From positions 2,604,001 to 2,668,000 of the forward strand of contig NC_007951.1 of NCBI RefSeq assembly GCF_000013645.1: a stretch of DNA of 64,000 nucleotides, given 5' to 3'. This document shows positions 60,559 through 64,000 of this stretch, piece after piece. Within the stretch, counting starts at the first letter, position 1. Each line of letters opens with the position of its first letter. The stretch is from Paraburkholderia xenovorans LB400. Its GTDB lineage: Bacteria > Pseudomonadota > Gammaproteobacteria > Burkholderiales > Burkholderiaceae. The position numbers were made by a program, and so were the translations under genes. The notes beneath the pieces were generated by a model. It saw only the letters and a program-made list of their open reading frames with translations, did no database searches and had not been told where the DNA came from.

Positions 60559-61542
60559 TTAGAAATTGAATGCGTCGAATGTACTGGCGGCGAAGAGGCT
60601 TTCCATTGGCACCTCGTTCTGGATCAGCCCGTCGCTCTTCGCATAACGCTGCAACGTGTCGAGGTCGAGACGGTTCTCTTTCAGACCGTAGCGCCAGTAG
60701 TCCACCCCCATCAGCGATTTGACGCGCTCGTATTCGGACGTGAGCCACGGATGCATGACGCGCAGCGTGTCGGTTATCGCGAGTTCGTCGAGCGCGATAT
60801 CGCGCGACTTCCTGAACGCGGCAAACACATTGACCGGCAGCCACGGATGCTGCTCGACGAGCGAGCGGCGAATGCCGACCACATGCATGGGCGGGAAGAG
60901 TCGCGTTTTCCGGAACCACGTCTCCTCGTCTTCGCGGAAGGTGGGAAAAAGACGCTGCACGTGTTCATTGCGGCCGAAGCACGAAGGCGGTTTCGGCGCG
61001 ATCACCGCGTCGATCTCTCCTTCGTCGAGCAGGCGCGCGAGCGTCTGGTCCGAGGCGATCGGCTCCACCTGAATAGCGGGCGCGAGGTTGTACGGCACGC
61101 GCGCCTCGCGGCCGGTCTGTTCGAGACCGCCGACCCTCCACTGCACGTCGCGGCTGCGAACGCCGTATTCGTCCGCGAGCATGCCGCGCGCCCAGATTCC
61201 CGCCGTCTGCTGAAAGTCGGGCACGCCGATACGACGGCCTTTTAGCGCTTGCGGGGAATCGATGCCGCGATCGGTACGGATATAGATCGCCGAATGACGG
61301 AACGAGCGCGACAGGAACACCGGCACACCGATATAACTGCTTTGCCCACGAGCGGTAGTCAGCAGGTGCGTGCCGAGCGACAGCTCCGATATATCGAATT
61401 CGCCATGACGGAACGCGCGTTGAAAGAGCTCTTCGGCGGGCCCATTCACGAAGTTGATCCGGCAGCCGTCGATCACGGCTTTTCCGTCGATCAGCGCACG
61501 TGTGCGGTCCGTAACCTGGCAAGCCAGCGATAGTTCAAGCAT
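60559..61542 (-). CDS. 4,5-dihydroxyphthalate decarboxylase-like / PBP2-fold protein
   Basis: The 327-residue cytoplasmic protein has the type-2 periplasmic-binding-protein fold without a signal peptide: ACQVTDRTRALIDGKAVIDG, FDISELSLGTHLL, LKGRRIGVPDFQQTAGIWARGML and HPWLPVNVFAAF. This pattern matches Pht5-type 4,5-dihydroxyphthalate decarboxylases and their relatives. Its place in a TTT-transporter operon with a GntR regulator and VOC enzyme points to an aromatic acid pathway. Substrate not determinable. Start is GTG at 61554 or ATG at 61542; I use the latter. Confidence 0.68.
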   Translation of the reverse strand: MLELSLACQVTDRTRALIDGKAVIDGCRINFVNGPAEELFQRAFRHGEFDISELSLGTHLLTTARGQSSYIGVPVFLSRSFRHSAIYIRTDRGIDSPQALKGRRIGVPDFQQTAGIWARGMLADEYGVRSRDVQWRVGGLEQTGREARVPYNLAPAIQVEPIASDQTLARLLDEGEIDAVIAPKPPSCFGRNEHVQRLFPTFREDEETWFRKTRLFPPMHVVGIRRSLVEQHPWLPVNVFAAFRKSRDIALDELAITDTLRVMHPWLTSEYERVKSLMGVDYWRYGLKENRLDLDTLQRYAKSDGLIQNEVPMESLFAASTFDAFNF

Positions 61543-61642
61543 AGAGAAAAGCACCGTAGGCTAATATGAAAACTGGGGACCGGTACTTGAAAACGAGCAT
61601 CGATCCGCCTCCGTAATTCGTACTGCAAAATAATAATCATGC

Positions 61643-61661
61643 GCCCGACGCAACGTTGGGC
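61643..61661 (-). terminator. Possible terminator after the GntR gene
   Basis: An 8-bp stem with one mismatch (GCCCAACG/CGTCGGGC on the minus strand) and a 3-nt loop is followed by an A/T-rich stretch. It lies between the GntR gene and the Pht5-like gene. The tail is not a clean T run. Confidence 0.3.
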
Positions 61662-61725
61662 GGTCATCGATCCGCGCACTCTTCGCGCGGTCCTGCTTCG
61701 GTTTTTTTGTGCGCGCCCGCCTTTG

Positions 61726-62463
61726 TCAGGCGAGCTGATCGGCGGCGGGCGGCACGGCGTTTTCTTCTCCGGATTTCACCAGACCGTCCAACGCGACGAG
61801 CATGCGTTCCTTCCCCTTCGACACGTGGCTGAAACTCGTCTCATAGCTCAGGCTGGCGTTGCGGGATTTGAGCGCATTGACGATCTCGCGATGCTCGTCA
61901 TTCGACTGAAGCAACGCGCCACGCTGAACCATTCCGTGAACCCGGAACAGATGAAATTCCTTAACAAAGCCGCGATAGAGCTTGATCAGCCGCGAGTTAC
62001 CGGTTGAACGCACGATGTAGTCGTGGAATTCGAGGTTTAGTGGATCGAACCGCGAAAAATCCCCTTTTTGCGCGGCCTCCTGCATCTCGTCGACATAAGC
62101 GTCAAGCTGGGTGGCCATCTCTTCGGTCATTAGCGGCGCGAGCAGCGATGCCGACAATGCCGTGAGTCCCGCGCGCAAATCGTAGACTTCAATTGCGTCG
62201 TCACGTGTGACACGCTGAATGAATACGCCACGCTGCGGGATCAGATACACGAGGCCGAGTTCGGCGAGCGCGCGGCACGCCTCACGCACGGGCCCGCGGC
62301 TCACAGAAAGCCTGTCTGCGACCGCCTTCTCATTGAGCCGCTGACCCGGCTTCAATTCGCCGCTCAGAATCATTCGCTCGATCTCGTGCTGAACCACGCC
62401 GGTCAATGTGTGCGCCCGGAAGTCAGCCAGCGAGACGGTGGGGGAGATGTGATCAGTTTCCAT
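61726..62463 (-). CDS. GntR/FadR-family (FCD) transcriptional regulator
   Basis: The 245-residue protein has an N-terminal winged helix (LKPGQRLNEKAVADRLSVSRG, then PVREACRALAELGLVYLIPQRGVFI) and an FCD effector domain with the metal/ligand-binding residues in NLEFHDYIVRSTGN and the later His in NDEHREIVNAL. It should control the downstream carboxylate transport and catabolism genes. It has no ribosome site, and its start codon lies at the expected transcription start of a strong promoter, implying a leaderless message. Confidence 0.88.
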   Translation of the reverse strand: METDHISPTVSLADFRAHTLTGVVQHEIERMILSGELKPGQRLNEKAVADRLSVSRGPVREACRALAELGLVYLIPQRGVFIQRVTRDDAIEVYDLRAGLTALSASLLAPLMTEEMATQLDAYVDEMQEAAQKGDFSRFDPLNLEFHDYIVRSTGNSRLIKLYRGFVKEFHLFRVHGMVQRGALLQSNDEHREIVNALKSRNASLSYETSFSHVSKGKERMLVALDGLVKSGEENAVPPAADQLA

Positions 62464-62470
62464 GAAAACG

Positions 62471-62499
62471 AGTCTAGGGTGCACCCTGAAAAATGTCAA
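62471..62499 (-). promoter_or_regulatory. Sigma70-type promoter with embedded palindromic operator for the GntR gene
   Basis: On the minus strand a consensus -35 TTGACA (62499-62494) and a -10 TAGACT (62476-62471) are separated by exactly 17 bp. The 12-bp perfect palindrome AGGGTGCACCCT (62476-62487) lies inside the spacer and touches the -10. A regulator bound here would block RNA polymerase, so autorepression by GntR is likely. Confidence 0.75.
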
Positions 62500-62625
62500 C
62501 ACTTTACTTTTCCTGATCCCGTCTCTGTCGAAGGCCCGTGCGGCGGGCCTGACGCCCCTGCCATCTCACTGACATTTTCACGCCAGCCCCATCTGAAATC
62601 AGGCTGAGCGGCTCTTCGCCAGCCC

Positions 62626-63789
62626 TCAGAACCGGTGCCGCATTCCTATCCGGAAAGCGAGTTGATTTTGCGCATCGCTTCCCGAGTTGCCGAAGTAACT
62701 CGTCGACTTGCCGATCATCGCCTGCACCGGTACGCCGTCGTTCGATCCCGAGGCCTTCTGGTAAATCGCCAGCACGTAGACGCTGGTGCGCTTGCTCAGC
62801 GCGTACTCCACGCTGCTGTTGATCTGGTTCCACGAGCCTGTGGCCGACCCTCGAACCTGCGTGCGCGTATAACCCAGTGCCGCCTCCAGCGGCGCGCTGA
62901 TCTGATACACCACGCCGCCTTCGTAGATGTTGAGCGTAGCCGCGCTGTGGTCCAGATTCTCCAGCCGCGTATTGGTCCAGAGCGCGTAACCGAGCAGCGA
63001 ACCGAACTGGTACTTGGCGCCAATGCCCAAGGTGCGCAGATCGCGCTCGCCCAGCGGTTCGACATTGGCCAGCGTCAACTTGAGCGGCGGTACTTCCTGC
63101 AGCGGATAGGTGATGTCGGTGTAAGCGAAGGCCATGCTGAACGGCCCATTGCGATAGTCGAATCCGAAGCTGTAGGTGCGGGACGAGCCGCCTTTGCCAT
63201 TATTTCCGTTCGAGCCGCCGAACTCCCCTGCGGCATTCGAAAAACCGTACATCGCGCCGACCTTGAAGCCGTACATTCGCACGCTGTCGAACTTCACCGA
63301 GTTGTTGATCCGCACCGACGTCAGCAGATCGAGCGTGTCGATGTGGTAAGCGTAAGCGTCGCCGGCAGTCAGGCCGCCTGTCGCATACCGGTTCAGATAG
63401 TCATGTGAGAACGGATACTGACGCCCCATCGTGAATGTGCCGACGCCGGTTCTGGATATCCCGACGAAAGCCTGCCGGCCGAACAGCGCGCCGCCCTGGC
63501 TGAGGGAGCCGTCGGCCAGGCCGAAACCATTTTCCAAAGTGAACACGGCCTTATAGCCGCCGCCCAGGTCTTCCGCGCCCTTCAAACCCCAACGGTTGCC
63601 TCCGTTAATGCCGTCGTCGAACTTGACGAGACTCGAACTGCCTCCAGACGCGTTCTCCGCGTGATTGACGTAGCTAATGCCGGCGTCGATCAATCCATAA
63701 AGGGTGACGCTGCTCTGAGCGTGAACCGCGCCCGTCACCCCTCCCAACGCTACGACACACAACAGCTTCTGAGCCTTACGGGTAATCAC
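62626..63789 (-). CDS. Trimeric general porin (Burkholderia OmpC type)
   Basis: The 387-residue porin has a signal peptide (cleavage after VHA), the mature start QSSVTLYGLIDAGISYV and many amphipathic strands, and ends RIGMRHRF with the C-terminal Phe needed for outer-membrane assembly. FGRQAFVGIS and the gly-rich loop 3 region fit the family. It is GTG-started (63789) with AGGAG at 6 bp spacing. It likely admits the substrate of the adjacent TTT transporter operon. Confidence 0.93.
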   Translation of the reverse strand: MITRKAQKLLCVVALGGVTGAVHAQSSVTLYGLIDAGISYVNHAENASGGSSSLVKFDDGINGGNRWGLKGAEDLGGGYKAVFTLENGFGLADGSLSQGGALFGRQAFVGISRTGVGTFTMGRQYPFSHDYLNRYATGGLTAGDAYAYHIDTLDLLTSVRINNSVKFDSVRMYGFKVGAMYGFSNAAGEFGGSNGNNGKGGSSRTYSFGFDYRNGPFSMAFAYTDITYPLQEVPPLKLTLANVEPLGERDLRTLGIGAKYQFGSLLGYALWTNTRLENLDHSAATLNIYEGGVVYQISAPLEAALGYTRTQVRGSATGSWNQINSSVEYALSKRTSVYVLAIYQKASGSNDGVPVQAMIGKSTSYFGNSGSDAQNQLAFRIGMRHRF

Positions 63790-63968
63790 TTAAGTCTCCT
63801 AATTTTATGTCAGCCTGAAAGTAATTCATGGGTTCGGGTGCCGGCCTCGATCGGCGCCCCCCGGACTTCAACCTTCAACTGCTTTACCGCTCCGTTGCGC
63901 ATCACCGCGCGCCGTAATACGTCTGCGTCCAGCAGACGGTTTCGGTGGTGCCCTACAACTTGAAAGCG

Positions 63969-63997
63969 AGTGTCGAAGGTTTTATGATAAATGTCAA
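63969..63997 (-). promoter_or_regulatory. Possible promoter upstream of the porin
   Basis: A TTGACA -35 (63997-63992) is followed after 17 bp by GACACT, a weak -10. It reads toward the porin, about 180 bp away, and resembles the GntR promoter only in its first nine bases (TTGACATTT). It could also serve a gene outside the window. Confidence 0.25.
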
Positions 63998-64000
63998 CAT

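Overview
The window is high-GC DNA from a betaproteobacterium of the Burkholderia/Paraburkholderia group. The evidence is the gene content: a trimeric Burkholderia-type porin, a T6SS with a TagK protein, cyclitol-hopanoid genes, furoate and indole-acetate catabolism, and many small DUF-type secreted proteins. It reads as a mosaic of accessory catabolic, envelope and secretion blocks. No rRNA, tRNA or CRISPR was seen.

Left to right: (1) 2-5631 (+) is the end of an iac-like indole-3-acetate degradation operon: ring-hydroxylating oxygenase large subunit (cut by the window edge) and small subunit, an MFS permease, IacB-like and IacI-like small proteins, amidase and SDR. (2) 5791-23563 is a type VI secretion locus. 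tssA and tagK run leftward; clpV, tssB, tssC, a CHAP amidase effector with its periplasmic immunity protein, hcp, tssJ, tssK, tssL and tssM run rightward. tssE, tssF, tssG and vgrG are not here, and a 1244-bp IS3-family element interrupts the first codons of tssM with a 3-bp TTT duplication. (3) 23759-25652 (-) is a copper-type trio: DUF2946, outer-membrane beta-barrel, CopC-like. (4) 25888-28111 holds an orphan TAXI-type binding protein and a ProQ/FinO RNA chaperone with a repetitive tail. (5) 28268-40965 is a hmf-like furan cluster: UbiD/UbiX decarboxylase pair, three-subunit molybdenum hydroxylase (large subunit fused to a CoxG domain), CoA ligase, enoyl-CoA-hydratase-fold protein and MFS permease in one tightly overlapping operon, bracketed by two close LysR paralogues.

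(6) 41057-49702 is a two-part hopanoid side-chain region (hpnK with a second hpnI-like gene; hpnJ-hpnI-hpnL) with an OmpR/histidine-kinase pair between the parts. An identical 20-bp sequence containing a PmrA-type direct repeat (CTGAAG-N5-CTTAAG) lies upstream of the regulator operon and upstream of hpnJ, so this two-component system plausibly controls the hopanoid genes. (7) 49879-54962 holds a cold-shock protein, succinate-semialdehyde dehydrogenase, small His-rich secreted proteins and an LpxO-like lipid A hydroxylase. (8) 54999-63789 (-) holds a GST, a split chrA pair, and a tripartite tricarboxylate transporter operon (tctA, tctB, tctC) with a VOC protein, a 4,5-dihydroxyphthalate-decarboxylase-like protein, a GntR regulator with a promoter-embedded palindrome, and a porin.

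Enzyme functions rest on recognisable family motifs and gene order. Pathway names (iac, hmf, hpn) are assigned by the combination of families, not by database search. Most alternative reading frames in this GC-rich DNA are shadows and are left out.
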